Below, piece after piece: positions 22,770-35,029 of a DNA stretch of 64,000 nt. The DNA comes from Pterois miles. Taxonomy: Eukaryota; Chordata; Actinopteri; Perciformes; Scorpaenidae. The notes under the pieces were generated by a model. It had not been told where the DNA came from. It saw nothing but the letters and a program-made list of their open reading frames with translations, and searched no databases. The translations under genes were made by a program, and so were the position numbers. The stretch covers positions 19,300,001-19,364,000 of the forward strand of contig CAMQGK010000299.1 in assembly GCA_947000775.1 (NCBI GenBank), given 5' to 3'. How positions within the stretch are numbered: position 1 is the first letter of the stretch; every line of letters starts with the position of its first letter.

Positions 22770-22798
22770 GGGTACTGTACCAGCAAACCTTGAATCTG
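22770..22798 (+). other. pvalef: Predicted non-coding exon 1 of pvalef
   Basis: The start is estimated from the TATA box. The end is fixed by the donor GTGAGT at 22799. There is no ATG in this short exon, so translation starts in exon 2. Confidence 0.4.
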
Positions 22799-23999
22799 GT
22801 GAGTAGCACTGGACAGGATATGTTCAAAGAGGGAAGTGATGGGATGGATCTGGTGGTGTAACTGGTAATGATTTCCAATATCTTTTGAGCTGCTTCGCCT
22901 GATGTTTCTCTCTTGTTATCACAGTGTTAAACAGGCTGTAGACTTGGTTTCATTTCTGGCCTTTTCTCTTTAGAACTGTCTTGTTTGATCTATGTCTGTA
23001 TAAGCTCGGGGCAATGAGAAGAAAAAACACACATTCATATTGATAAGAAAGTTCTTGAAGTGCAAATGATGGTGTGAAATTGGACGAGAGAGTAGAAGAG
23101 GAAGAGGAGTGATGAAACAAGCGCTGGAAACGCAGCAATACTCTGTTTTATGTGGCAACTGATTCCCTGCAACACTAACCTGCAGTGCCTCAGAAATATT
23201 CTGATACTCACAAACTGAAATGACGTGTCCTCTGAGATCAGCACATGATGAAGATGGGGACCAAAATTATCTATGACCTACCCCTGCATGAGTAACCCAG
23301 CTATGACTAATCACTTAACCAGGTAATTGAGCTTGTGTTCATTTGGCGCAGGGCGACGTTTAGTGTCAGCGATGATTAACAAGCCTCTGCCAAGAAGTTA
23401 AAGCAAATAACAGCAGATGCTTGTTGGAGATTCAGTCATAATGAAGAGGTAGATGTAGTAAACCATTAGCACACAACTTCAGTCATCGCAGGGTGATCAA
23501 TATGGAAGACGGAACCTGCAAAAATCTAAAATAAATGAAAAAATATATAAATTACTTTATGACTTGAAATTTAGCCAAATAATATTAAAAATAAATGTAG
23601 ACATTGATTAATTGATAAAATGTGACATAACCTGATATTTCTGTTTTAATTTGCTTCTTTATTTATTTATTTATTTATATTTATCTTTGTAATAGATCAT
23701 TTATCTATTTACTCTTCTGTTTTCCTTTTAATTATTCTATTATTATTATTATTCTCCTTTTAATTATCAAAAATAAATTAATTTAAAAGATAAAAATAAA
23801 CAAATCAATTGAAAAAATAATAATGAATGAATGAATAAAACAATTACATTACAATAAGGATATTAATAAAAAGAGAAATTAAACAGAGGAGTACATAAAA
23901 AAGGAATTAATATAAACATAAATGAATAAAGAAGAAAATGAATAAAAATCAGTTTATATCACATTTTATCAAAAATGGTGTATCTGAATATTTCTGCAT

Positions 24000-24845
24000 A
24001 CTGGGGTCCATAAACAGTCTTGAATTACATGAACTGGGTCTCACTGTAAAGCTGAGACTCTGGTGGATCCAATGAGCCCAACTGTATTGATGTGTGATGA
24101 TGTTAGTCCCCATAGGAGCCATTTCATTGTAGTGAGACTGTTTTTTGAAATTTGACCTCCCTGAATAAAATGACCTGTGGTGACCTCTCGGATAATCACA
24201 GCCTCATGAAACTGTACAGCCACAAACTAGAGACCTGGAGCATTCAGAGGATGGATGGCTTTACTAAATAGACTGACAATAAGGGGGTTTCTGAGCAGTT
24301 TACACAACACAAGTGCTCGCCATCTAATCGCCAAAAAATGCAGAAATCTCCAAAAGTTAAAAGTTTTTGATCCCAAATCACAGCATGACTCTATGGTGTT
24401 CCTCAAGGTCTTGGTCTCGTAATGTGGTATTATGGGGGGATTATTGATAATTTTTATTAATTCTCCAGTGGTAAAAAAAAAAAAAAAAAAAGGTTAGATT
24501 TAGCATCAAATCTGTGTAACAAATGCTATTTAACCCCAAAAGTGCTGCAACAACTAATGAGGCATAACAGAGCATGAGGATGGGCTTCATATACTTCCAT
24601 CATCATGTTCTAAACCCTTATACACTTTCACAATTTATTTTAATCAATTAATTCATGTTTATTTCTGATTTATGACTCGAACAACCTGACACTCAGTGCT
24701 GAGCAGCATCTCATATTAATCTTCACCACTTCTATGCCACATCAACCTTTGACCTGCTGTCTCCCCCTAAAGACCCCCCGGACCCCCCTAAAAAGGTCAG
24801 GTCTACTGTGGGTGTCAGAGGTTGAACTGTCTGATTATTCCTCTC
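24000..24845 (+). repeat. Dispersed repeat family F, copy 1, next to a pvalef exon
   Basis: It contains GGGGTCCATAAACAGTC, GTTAGTCCCCATAGGAGCC and TGTCTCCCCCTAAAGACCCC blocks. Related copies are at 27783-27945, 28880-29175 and 36660-37102. This copy ends about 12 bp before the splice acceptor of pvalef exon 2. Confidence 0.65.
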
Positions 24846-24877
24846 CTGATCTACAGCTCGGGACACGCCTGAATAAG

Positions 24878-26243
24878 ATGCAGGACGACTTTCGGCCGCA
24901 GGTGAAGAAGGTGGCTGTGGCCATGGGCGCTTCGCTCACAGAGCAGGACATCGACCACATGCCACGGGAGATGAGACAGCAAGGTGACACCCTGTGTGTG
25001 GTGGATTTGAGGTGGCAGTGATGCATAAAAAGTGTCCCGTATGATGGATGAGGAGGCGCTCACACGTGAGTCATGACGATGATTTCACCGTCTGATGTCA
25101 CCTTTTGTGACCCTCTGCAGGAAACTTCAACTACAGCAGGTTTCTGGAGTACATGAGGCAGTTCAAGACCTCCGAGCAAAGAGAGGAGGCCATCAAGAAG
25201 GCCTTCATGATGCTCGACAAAGACGGCAGCGGCTACATAGAGTGGAACGAGATCAAGTATGATCCCTCCTCTCATTTAAAAGAGATTTTCTAAATTTCAA
25301 CAAATCCAATGAAAACGTGAAAACCAACATTTTCAGCTGCCCAGAAGACTGAAGACACATCTGTTTTAGTACAAAAAGGCTCAGGAATTTCCTAAAACAG
25401 CTGGTCAAACAGGAGGAAATAGTGCATTTGTTGGGGACTATTTTTTTCTCGTGCAAATGTAGCATCCACCCTCCAGTTCACTATGTATATGTATGTATGC
25501 ATACATTTATTATTAGAAATCAATTAACAATACAAATCAAGGACAGATATTGTCCAGAAACCATCACAGGTTCTGACTTTAGCATCAACAATCTGCTCCA
25601 ATCAGAACATGACAAACTGCAGCCTAACAGGCAACAACAGCTGTCAGTGTGTCAGAGTGCTGACTTGACTAGGACTTGATCCAGACTGACTGGGACTATC
25701 ATAAAGTGGGCATGTCTGTAAAGGGAAGATTGATTGATTAAATCTGTTCATAGGTACATTCTGTCGACTGTACCGACTGCAACGCCATCAGCTCCTCTCT
25801 CTGACGAGGAGGCGGAGGCCATAATCCAGGCTGTCGACGCTGACGGAGACGGACGCATCGACTACAGAGGTGAGGGCCTGTCAGCTGCATGACTGATAGT
25901 CACCACAGAGGGTCAGCAGTTAGTGACTGTCTCACCTCACAAAGCTGAACCATACATTAAATTGTGTACAGTAAATAAAAAAAGTCAGCTGGTTTCTCGC
26001 AGTATTTATACAGCATGATACAGAGGGGCTGTAATCATAACGCCAACATATTGCAGTAGTTTTTAGTTATTGAAATAGTGCATCACAGAGAGCAGAAAGA
26101 CAAAATGAACTCTGGAAAACACAGCTTCATTAAGACCCTGATGCAGCCAACAGAAACACTGATTTCTGGCTCTATGTGTGTCCTTACTTCACCTCGCAGA
26201 GTTCTCAGATATGGTGAAGACGGAGAAGAAACCAAGGAAGTAG
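24878..26243 (+). CDS. pvalef: Parvalbumin-like EF-hand protein, complete
   Basis: Four coding exons join in frame: 24878-24983 (exon starts at 24857), 25121-25256, 25754-25869 and 26200-26243, all with GT-AG borders. The product is 133 residues starting MQDDFRPQVKKVAVAMGASL. Residues 1-50 form a degenerate N-terminal EF-hand-like half. Two complete calcium loops follow: DKDGSGYIEWNE (68-79) and DADGDGRIDYRE (109-120), with acidic residues at the expected positions and a conserved glycine at loop position 6. The tail is EFSDMVKTEKKPRK. This arrangement and the WNEIKYILS linker fit PVALEF as I recall it rather than true parvalbumin; the loop spacing is 41 residues instead of parvalbumin's 39. 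The expected role is cytosolic calcium binding or buffering; the real function is poorly known. Intron 3 carries a family A element. A broken tandem copy of the last exons lies 1.4 kb downstream. Confidence 0.88.
25440..25740 (+). mobile_element. Family A fragment in a pvalef intron
   Basis: Shared blocks (AGATATTGTCCAGAAACC, GGGCATGTCTGTAAAGGG) run to 25727, only about 25 bp before the acceptor of the next coding exon. The polypyrimidine tract there is weak. Confidence 0.7.
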
Positions 26244-27600
26244 ACGTGAACATGGTTAAGCTGTGAGAAGAGAGGAAGACCGTCTTCCTGAAGGTTGATC
26301 TTCCTCCTGGATCAAGACTGAAGGGAGTGTGGCGACCTTCATTGAAGATTGGGGAAACTTGGGTTAGTTCAAGTTGTTAGACACATTAATACTGTCTTGG
26401 CCGACCGCCTTGTGTCCAGATCGGATAAGTAACATTGATATGAGTTTGTTTATCTGCTGAAAAGAGTATTAGTAGGTGAAAGGTCACTGTATATTATCAA
26501 AATGCCACACTGGTTGAAAATAGAAACACAAATAGAAATTCAGGAATCACAGTCTTCACCTTTAGTCTTTGTCTCTTGTTTTCTATTGGACATTGTGACC
26601 AATGGGACCTTATTTGGGGAAAAATATGAATGGTTGTCAGGGGAGAGAGATAAATATTTTTCTGATCCTGTTTGGACTGATCACACATATGATGTTTGTC
26701 AATTTAAACAATATTTTTTTCAAGTCCAGAAAGTCTCAGTGTGTTGTAGTATCACTTAGTTTAGTGTGAAACCGCTCAGCGAACTCCATCTCTCATCTCA
26801 TACAATATACGTCGCCAACACTAGCTAGCTATCTTAGCTATGTTCCAAATACATAAAAATAATGCTAAAATATAAATAAATAGATTAATAAATTAATAAA
26901 AGGAAAATTAAACAGAAGAGTAAATAAATAAGGGAATTAATGCAAAGATAAATAAATAAAGAAGCAAATTAAATGTTATGTCACATTTTATCAGTTCACT
27001 GGCTAGATTTATTTTCAGTATAATTTTTGATGCATCAGATGACATTTTTATTTATTTATTGAGTCATTTATTTACATATTCATTTTTTTTTTTTTTTTTT
27101 TTTTTTGTATTTTGGTAGATTCGTTCTCCATATACTTCAATGGCCAACCCTGTAAAATGAGAAATAAATGAACCTTGTGACCTTTAATTCTTTGGTTTGT
27201 TTTCTTTCTTAAAAACTGAGTATTTCTGTTTTGGATAGTGCATATAATAATTTATTAATAACTATAATAACTGTATAGACCTTGTATTTATTTTATTCTT
27301 ATTTTATTCTATTTCATTTAGTCTATTTTATTTAGTATTTTATTAAGTCTTCCTTTTTACACTGGACTAGTTGTTATTTTATAACAGTGCTGCTGTAACA
27401 CCCACATATCCCCCCTGGGGATCAATAAAGTACATCTTATCTTATCTTATCTTATCTTATCTTATCTTATAAATAATAAATAAATAAATAAAGTGTATTA
27501 TTATATATAGTGTAGATGAAATACAGCTTTCACAGTTACAGTTATAAACTCATGATTTACAGAGTCAAAAATCTAAAGTATTTAATATATGTAATCATGA
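26244..27600. other. pvalef 3' untranslated region and repeats
   Basis: The sequence just after the stop codon is the 3' untranslated region; its end is not clear (an AATAAA at 27162 is one option). 26850-27090 is an AT-rich dispersed repeat with a T run (27086-27107). 27400-27470 is a LINE tail ending in TTATC repeats. No further coding exon is seen. Confidence 0.45.
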
Positions 27601-27606
27601 AGCTTT

Positions 27607-28500
27607 CCTTTCTGTGGAGGAGGTGGAGGCCATAATTCAAGCTGTCTGTACTGATGGAGGTGAGGGCCTCGCTGCTGCACTGACCTGTTGACACCACTAG
27701 AGGTCAGCAGCTCACTACCTTCAGCTTTTATAAAGATGGCTCATGTGGTGACTTCTTGTATCATAAATAAGATTGACAGTCTTGAATTGCATCTTCTGGG
27801 TAGCACTGTAAAGCAGAAATCAGAAAGTCACATACTTCTAACTTCATAATGTTCTACTGTTGTCCTGCTATCTCCCCCTAAAGACCCCCTGGACTCCCCT
27901 GAAAAAGACAAAGACCGGTCTACTGTGGGTCTCAGAGGGTTAATTTTCCCCTTCATTTTGCAGCTCACTCTTCATTGTGGAACAAAAAGCATCAGGTGGG
28001 CTCAAGAGGAGGTTTATACAGCATACACACCTTTGTATTGATGGAAAATTTATGGAAATTCAGATCCCTATCATGCAAACTGAGAATCTGTTCATGAACC
28101 TAAATGCATCTCTTTATACTCCAGTCTGAATAAGGCCTCATCTTGCCTCTACCAACTGCACTATGTAATTGCAACGTCCTGCTGCCAGACATTTTGGCAA
28201 CGCTGCCAAGCCTGACTCATGGCTTCAGTGACTCTCTAATGCAGCCCCCACCCCAACCACACCACGCCATGCACATCTGGCTCTACGTCTCCCTCCACCT
28301 CTCAGAGCTGTCAGACATGTTGAAGATGGAGAGGAAGCCGAGGAGGTCACATGGTTAATCTATCTGTAGCAGTACAGAGAAGTTACTACAGAGAGTGTGA
28401 ACGATAAGAGGAGGAAACAGGGAGGCCCTGCATACCAGACCTACCCTCCCTACACAACGCTCTCGTCTCTCTGTGGATCATGAACTAGAGGAGTGTGACG
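27607..28500 (+). pseudogene. Broken tandem copy of the 3' half of pvalef
   Basis: 27613-27658 matches the fourth coding-region exon of pvalef (GAGGCCATAATTCAAGCTGT) and the flanking intron (GGTGAGGGCCT, then AGAGGTCAGCAG). The exon has lost about 20 bases before the donor, and the first loop aspartate is replaced by cysteine. 28275-28355 matches the last exon: a CAG acceptor, then ELSDMLKMERKPRR against EFSDMVKTEKKPRK in the intact gene. Similarity continues into the 3' untranslated region (TGGATCATGAACTAGAGGAG at about 28475). No copies of the first two coding exons were found. A truncated calcium loop and the missing front half argue against function. Confidence 0.7.
27783..27945 (+). repeat. 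Dispersed repeat family F, fragment
   Basis: It carries the ACAGTCTTGAATTGCAT and TATCTCCCCCTAAAGACCCC blocks of the 24.0 kb element, and lies between the two pvalef-like exon remnants. Confidence 0.5.
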
Positions 28501-28732
28501 ACTGTTTTAAGCTTGCATAATGCTAAAATATTTGATGCTATGCTAAAAGATTTGTGAAAAAGGTAATTTGTTAAAAAAAAAAAAAAAAAAAAACATAGCC
28601 ACTTTAATAACCCTTGATCCCGACCGACTTTACTGTCTTTCTGAGGCTGTGGCCGGTTGAGTTTTATGGCCAGAGTGAAGGAAAACATGAAGAATCCACT
28701 GTAACCAACCATGTCATGCTTTGGGAAGGAGG

Positions 28733-28880
28733 TTAAACAGCCGTCCAGTGTAATTTTAGTGAGGAAAAAACTGTCATGACCATTATCAAAGGGGCCCTTT
28801 GACCTCTGACCTCCAGATGTGTGAATGTAAATGGGTTCTCTGGGTCCTCACCAGTCTCCCCTTTACAGACATGCCCACTT
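28733..28880 (-). mobile_element. Family A fragment
   Basis: A reverse-orientation piece with CTTTGACCTCTGACCTCCAG and CTCCCCTTTACAGACATGCC. It runs into a family F repeat. Confidence 0.65.
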
Positions 28881-29175
28881 TGAGTCTAACTGCATTCATG
28901 TGTGATGATGTTCGGCCCCATAGGGGATCTCACTGTATAAAACGACATGTGGTGACCTCTAGTTTAATCTATCATCATGATCTACACCCTGATACAAATT
29001 TACAATTTATGTTAATTGATGAATTAATTAATTCATGTTTATTCCTCATTAATGACTTGACACATGCTGAGCAGCACCTCAAATTAATCTTCAGTTAACT
29101 GGCTGTCACCCCATAAAGACCCCCTGGACCCCCCTAAAGGAGACTAAAACAGGTCTAATGTCTCAGACGGTTAAA
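28880..29175 (+). repeat. Dispersed repeat family F, copy 3
   Basis: It matches 24090-24840 with an internal deletion: ATGTGTGATGATGTT, then TGCTGAGCAGCACCTC, then CCCATAAAGACCCCCTGG. Confidence 0.6.
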
Positions 29176-29489
29176 GATTAGCTGTGTTCAAGGCGGTCAG
29201 CCAATGATTAACCCTTAATCAGTGTTTGCCTGCTAACTTAGAGAGGAGGTGTTAGCACACAGCTGTCATGTGAATACATATTCCCTCTAAGGCAGCATCA
29301 TAAAACAGGAACAAACATAAAAACCAGAATGACAGTCTCTGTTCCTGTTTCCTGCTGGATTTTGTGACACAGAAAGTTTGGGGACGCTTTATTTTACAGG
29401 TCAAATTACTATGCAAGTTTTTTGGAAAGATTTATGTAACTTTGCATCACTGAGTAGAAAAATAAAGTTTTGAGACACTTGTTTGAGTT

Positions 29490-29703
29490 TGGGGCTGCAC
29501 AGTGCAGAGGTTACCATTCTCCCCTCAGCTAGAGGGTCGCAGGTTTGAATCTGGCTTGGGGCCGTTCCCTGTGGAGTTTGCATGTTCTCCTCGGTTAATT
29601 GATGGCTTGACGTAGGTGTGGATGTGAGCGTGAATGGTTGTCTGTCTCTATGTGTCCTGCGATGAACTGGCGACCTGTCCAGGGTGAACCCGCCTTCGCC
29701 CAC
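29490..29703 (+). mobile_element. Family D retroposon fragment
   Basis: A GGGTCGCAGGTTTGAATCTG tRNA-like B box is followed by GTGGAGTTTGCATGTTCTCC and CTGGCGACCTGTCCAGGG, the body of a very common teleost repeat. It is directly followed by a family A element. Confidence 0.65.
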
Positions 29704-30130
29704 CCTCACAGGTTCTGACTTTAGCATCAACAATCTGCTCCAATCAGAACATGGCAACTGCAGCCCAACAGGCAACAACAGCTGTCAGTGTGCTGACTTG
29801 ACTAGGACTTGATCCAGACTGACTGTGACTATCATAAAGTGGGCATGTCTGTAAAGGGGAGACTGGTGGGGACCCAGAGAACCCATTTACATTCACACAT
29901 CTGGAGGTCAGAGGTCAACGGACCCCTTTGAAGATGGACATGATAATTTTTCCTCAACTAAATTTGGAGTTTTGAGCGTTATTTGGAACAAGCTAATCTG
30001 ACCGATCGGTACCGATGGATTCTTTAGGTGTTTGGAGCCTAAACAACCTAAAAATAGCAAATTGTGTTAATGTGTTAGAGAAGTTAGTGGTGTTAAAACA
30101 AATTTGTTATTATCACATTAACTTTGACTG
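29703..30130 (+). mobile_element. Family A element, 5' truncated
   Basis: It begins within the family (CACAGGTTCTGACTTTAGC) and runs to the terminal CACATTAACTTTGAC. Confidence 0.7.
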
Positions 30131-30682
30131 TGATCAACCAAGAAAGAATCACAACCCACTGAGATAAAATCACAGTTTACTTTTATACTGATTTTAAAAT
30201 CAGAGTCAGAAATTGCACGATAAAGGTCTCCTCTTCCCCTGTTGCACTTTGTAAAAATACAAGCCAGTATTTCAGACAACTGGAGCACTTTGTCTGAATA
30301 TGTATTGATTTGATATTATACAAAAAGTAAATGTTGTAAACATTCCCTGATTTGCAGTTTGTCTTTGGTTTCTATTCTCTCCCCTCCGTCCTCCACCTAC
30401 AGTATGTTGTCGTTGCTGTTGATACAGTAAAATCTATCTTATTATTGAGGATGTGACGCGTCAGTCCAGTTTCAGAGGATGGTGATGATAAACGTTGAAG
30501 ATCTTTGACTCCTCCTCGCCACGGCTCACAGTTGAGTCCAGGTGTGGCGGCTGAAGCAGAAGACGAGTCCTCGGAGACCGTCACAAAATCCAAAGAGTGA
30601 AAATGCCAACCACTTCCTGGTTTGTGTTGCTGTGGAAACGTCCTGAATCAGCTCAGAAACTTCCACCTCAGCCTCAGAGCTC

Positions 30683-31521
30683 GGTAACGCTTCATTTTAC
30701 AGCTTCACAAACTGCATAGTAATCAGGTGATAATTAGCAAGTTACCTCTTAGACATTTCATTGGAGCTTCTGCCAAATTACCCCAACATTTACCCCAGAA
30801 TATCAAATTACTTTATTAGTAATTATTAGTTAATTGATCTACTTTATTACCATGTCTGCTGATAAATAGATAATAATTAGCAAATGACTCATTTTAAATT
30901 TCTTAAAAAAACATCAGCTACCAGGTTACATTAGACAATAAGTCACACAGTGGTGAGATTTGTTCTTGATGCAAAAATTACATGAAACCTTCTTCTTGCC
31001 TCCATTTTCAGCTTATAACTTTACATTTTCTTGTTATAAGCTTGAAATTTAACATTTCATGTCATATTTATAACAATTTTTAGCTTATAACGTTACATTT
31101 TTCTTGTTTTATACTTGAAATTGAACGTTTCATGTCATTTTTGCATGTATTTTTAGCTGTTAACATTTTTTTGTTATAAGCTTATAATTTCTGCTGGTAA
31201 ATAGATGACAATTAGCAAATGACTTGTTTGAAATGTCTTCAAAACCTCTCTGAATCATGACATCAGCTACCAGGTTACCTTTGTGTGGACAATAAGTCAC
31301 AGTGGAGAGATTCGTGCCTGATCAGAAGGCCTAAGAGCCCTGTTTTAGCCATTATGTGCGATTTTAGCATATAACTATTAAACCCAATTTATAATAAAGT
31401 ACATTTTGAGGTAAATATTGGGGTAATGTGGCAGTATTTCCAAAGAAATTTCAAACAGGTTACTTGCTAATCATCACCTAATTACCATGAAATGTGCGGT
31501 CCTGTAAAATGAAGTGTCATC
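30683..31521. mobile_element. Complete MITE-like element (family G) with about 110-bp TIRs
   Basis: The left end (GGTAACGCTTCATTTTACAG, then ATCAGGTGATAATTAGCAAG) is the imperfect reverse complement of the right end (CTTGCTAATCATCACCTAAT, then CCTGTAAAATGAAGTGTCAT). Inside, AGCTTATAACTTTACATTTT-type units of roughly 65-75 bp recur. There is no transposase. An internal fragment recurs at 35422-35891 and weaker units at 54640-54870. Confidence 0.7.
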
Positions 31522-31529
31522 CAGTACTT

Positions 31530-32290
31530 CATCCAAACTTCTGATTCACATTAACAGAAAAAAGGCACTAAAAGTCCAGTAGAGGCCACACAGTGTTCTT
31601 ATCATCAGTGTGGCACCTTGTGAGAAACAATAAAAGTACACTTGCATTAAGTCCCTTAAATTAAATACACTTCCAGGTTCACATTTTCTGTTACCTTCCA
31701 CAGTAAAACAGACCGACTCGGAGAGAGGACATAATCTGAGTAAATGTCAGAATAGACCTTGGCCACTGCCAGCAGCGCTCCGACTGTCTATTTATGGCGA
31801 GGAGACGGGATATTTTAAGCAAGCAGCCAACTCAATTGCAGTCTTGTCCCTTGTCAACACACTGCACAGTAACAATAAACCACTTTAACTGATTGTGTGA
31901 CACGCTCTGAACTCATCCTAGTAAACATAGTTTTGGTGATTTGCTAAATCTGGGTGACATTTCAGCCACTATTTAAGTTCGAAGCAGCTTTTAAATCCAT
32001 TATGTAACCCTGTCACGATACAAGCTCTGTGAGGCTGAGTCAGAGTATAAAAAAGTTCAAGTCCAAAGTTTGTTTTTGATTCTCGGGAGCCATAAAAATT
32101 ATCAGGGTTGATAATAAATCTGTACCCTCACTGCTTCAACGTTATCTGTTCAAATAAAAGCAATAAAATCCTACATTTCCAGCCCTCTGAGAGCTGATCG
32201 ACCTGTACTAACGATGATGACATTTCTAACCTCAGAAGGCAGGTCGACTCATTTCCCAGTAACATGTTGTTTTCTTCTTCCGTCTTCCTG
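31530..32290. other. Intergenic, no gene seen
   Basis: Unique-looking DNA with a few short, unsupported open frames. Confidence 0.4.
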
Positions 32291-32293
32291 CTT

Positions 32294-32640
32294 AAAGGAG
32301 CAGTGGGTAACAATTAGGGGGATCTATTAGCTGAAAAAAAATATCATGTTAATAAGTATGTTTTCTTTAGTGTATAATCACATGATAATAAGAACTGCGT
32401 TAGCTTAGAATGAGCTGTTTATATCTACATAGGGAGTGGGTCCCCTTCACGGAGCCGTCCACCATGTTTCTACAGTTTAACACCGGCTCTATGGAGGGAC
32501 ATTCTCATGTTCCCGTCGGCCATCTTTGTTCTCCTTCACACTTGGCAACCCAGGTTTGAGCCAACACTCCCAAATTTCCCAGGAGACTCCTACTTTTCCC
32601 ACTTTTAATTCCCTTTGTCATTATCTTAGCCTGTTTCTGG
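32294..32640 (+). mobile_element. Dispersed element, family H
   Basis: It starts TTAAAGGAGCAGTGGGTAAC and continues ATCTACATAGGGAGTGGG and GCCGTCCACCATGTTTCTAC, the left part of a common teleost MITE. A related right end (GTTACACACTGTTCCTTTAA) lies at 49195-49222. Confidence 0.55.
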
Positions 32641-32779
32641 CACTGTGCAGCATCTAAAGTCCTGGTGTTTCCACCCGGACAGCAGTAGAGCTACACTAAA
32701 TGTAGATTCCCAATGGAAGAGAGCCATCTATCCTCCTGACACAGTGCAGTATGAGCTCATGTTAGAGCTGCTTATGAGT

Positions 32780-33335
32780 CTCCAGCCAAACTAACTAGCT
32801 AACAAGCCAGTCCTGTAGACAGACAAGTCATCTAGCTACATAACTAGCCACTTACAGAGACAGACTAGCCAGTTAGCTAGCTAGCTAAATTAGACAGCTC
32901 CGGAGACAGATAAACTAGCTAGCTAACTGGCCAGTTTTGGAGACAAACAAGTTTGCAAGCTAATGAGCCAGTCCCTTAAACAGAGAAGCTTGCTAGCTAG
33001 TTAACGAGCCACTTCCAGAGACAGATAAACTAGCTAGCTAACTAGCCACTCCTGGAAACAGACTAGCTAGCTAACTAGCCAGTTCTGGAGACAGTCAACT
33101 TAGCTAGCTAACTAGCCAGTCCCGGAGACAGTCAAGCTAGGTAACTAACTAGCCAGGTCTGAAAACAGACACGCTAATGCTATCTATCTAACTAGCCAGA
33201 TCTTGAGAAAGATAAGCTCGCTAGCTAACTAGCCAGTCCCAGAGACACATAAGCTGGTTAGCTAACTAACTAGTCCTGGACACACACAAGCTAGCAGTTC
33301 CAGATGCAGACAAGCTAGCTAGCTAACTAGCCAGC
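32780..33335. repeat. Degenerate GCTAGCTAACTAGCC tandem array
   Basis: About 14 diverged units of roughly 35-45 bp each combine a GCTAGCTAACTAGCCAG block with an AGACAGACAAGCTAG-like block. The many GCTAGC and CTAG palindromes make the array rich in NheI-type sites. No coding sense is seen. Confidence 0.7.
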
Positions 33336-33339
33336 CTTC

Positions 33340-34049
33340 TACTCCTCCTGAAGTAGCCTCTAGCAGCGAGGGGGTCGGCTAATCTGGTCCCATTGGTTAA
33401 TGTTAACTTCCTCAACTAACGCTGACGGAGACTGAGTGACAGAGAAACCAGTACTTTCTTCAGCCATTGTTAAACAAAACAAGCGAGCAATTCTTGCTAG
33501 CCAGCGTTAGCTAATGTGATCAGATATGATTAATTATTCTGCCTCCACTTTACGCTCCACTCACAAAATACCTCATCATGGTTACTAAGAGAAACGGGGT
33601 CTATTGGACAAATTAAAATGTAGACCTGACGATGGGACTAGATGAAAAAAATCAGGATATCACCAAAGTCAATAAGATTCATCCTCTGATGACCTTGAAT
33701 ATTTGTATCAAATATAATGGCGATCCATCATATAGTTTGGTGTGGTTTAAATGTTGATGTCTGGACCTGTTTTGTCCTGCAAATCACCAAAAAAATGCTT
33801 TCTGGGTGAATGAAATGTTCATTTTTAAAAATTAGAACAAATACTAATAAAAAAACAATAAAATAAAACTAAATCTCCCTGCTGAACCATCACGGCAGCA
33901 GCCATTTTAAAAGGAATCCTTCATAAAAAGAAAATTCAGCTACTTTCTTTGTTTTGCTCAGTTCAGAGTCACGAAGACCAGCCGGGCAGGGTCGTCCATC
34001 TGTGGATTTCCTGACACCATGCTGGTGATGATTTCTGGTCGACTTGGAT
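33340..34049. other. Downstream flank of the sialyltransferase
   Basis: Minus-strand 3' untranslated region must begin at 34049. No clear minus-strand AATAAA was recognised nearby, so the transcript end is not placed. Confidence 0.3.
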
Positions 34050-34993
34050 TCAGACGCGCATGTAGAGTCGAATGAGGCCGGCCTGGTGCAGCTGCTGCCA
34101 CAGAGTCATTTCCATACGCAGGTCGTGGTTGATGAAGAAACCCACTGGGCGGTAGCTGTTATCGTAGTAGTGGTCGGAGTACTTCCTGTAGTCTGGGGTC
34201 ATGAAGCCGTACGCACTCACCTTCACCAACGAAAGAAACACAAAAGCTACGGTCAGGTTAAAACACATTATGTCATCTAAACAGTCCTGTTTTGACTTGA
34301 CTCCCTCATTTTCATTCCCACCACACAGGTTGAAAAACAGGTTTAGACAGTGATGACACTGGATCTGAGGGAATCTGATGAGTAAATCTTACAGTTGAGG
34401 ACAAATTCATGTGCACAGAGCTGTTTGAGTTAGTCACTGGCAGCACATGATCAAGGCTACACAATATCAGAGGTATGTGTGTGTACAAGGCCAACTGCTA
34501 TGAGTCAAAACACTGTCACGCCATCGGGCAAGTTCAGTGTTGTCCCACAGTAGATTAACAGCTGACTGACAGTAATATGCCATAAAGAAAATGCTGAATA
34601 CCACCTGGTCGCAGGTGTGCAGCGCAGCCAGCAGCATCACAGCACCTGTTGACGGACGGTAAATGTCCTTATATTTGGTATTCAGAGCATTAGAACGAAG
34701 GAATCTGAAACAAGAAAAAAGTCAAACAGCAGAACGTAAACAGGTTGGAAGTTGCAGAAATTTTGGGTTTATTTTAAAATTTGCAGCACAATGCTTGATA
34801 ACTATACGCACAATGTTATCACCCATCTTGGCATAACAATAATTACTAAATAATGAGATTTAATAAAAAAGTATGATGCATTTTATGGGTCCAAACACCA
34901 CTTTTTTGTGGTCTCAATGTTGAGATACATAAAATGAGTTAATTCAGTTATTTCAAATGGAATTGTTTCATATATATTTTACACAATATTCAA

Positions 34994-35029
<36 letters not shown>

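Noticed and set aside
24734..24877. Upstream extension of the pvalef frame
   Set aside because: The frame is open before the ATG, but the splice acceptor at 24855-24856 and the repeat next to it show this part is intron.
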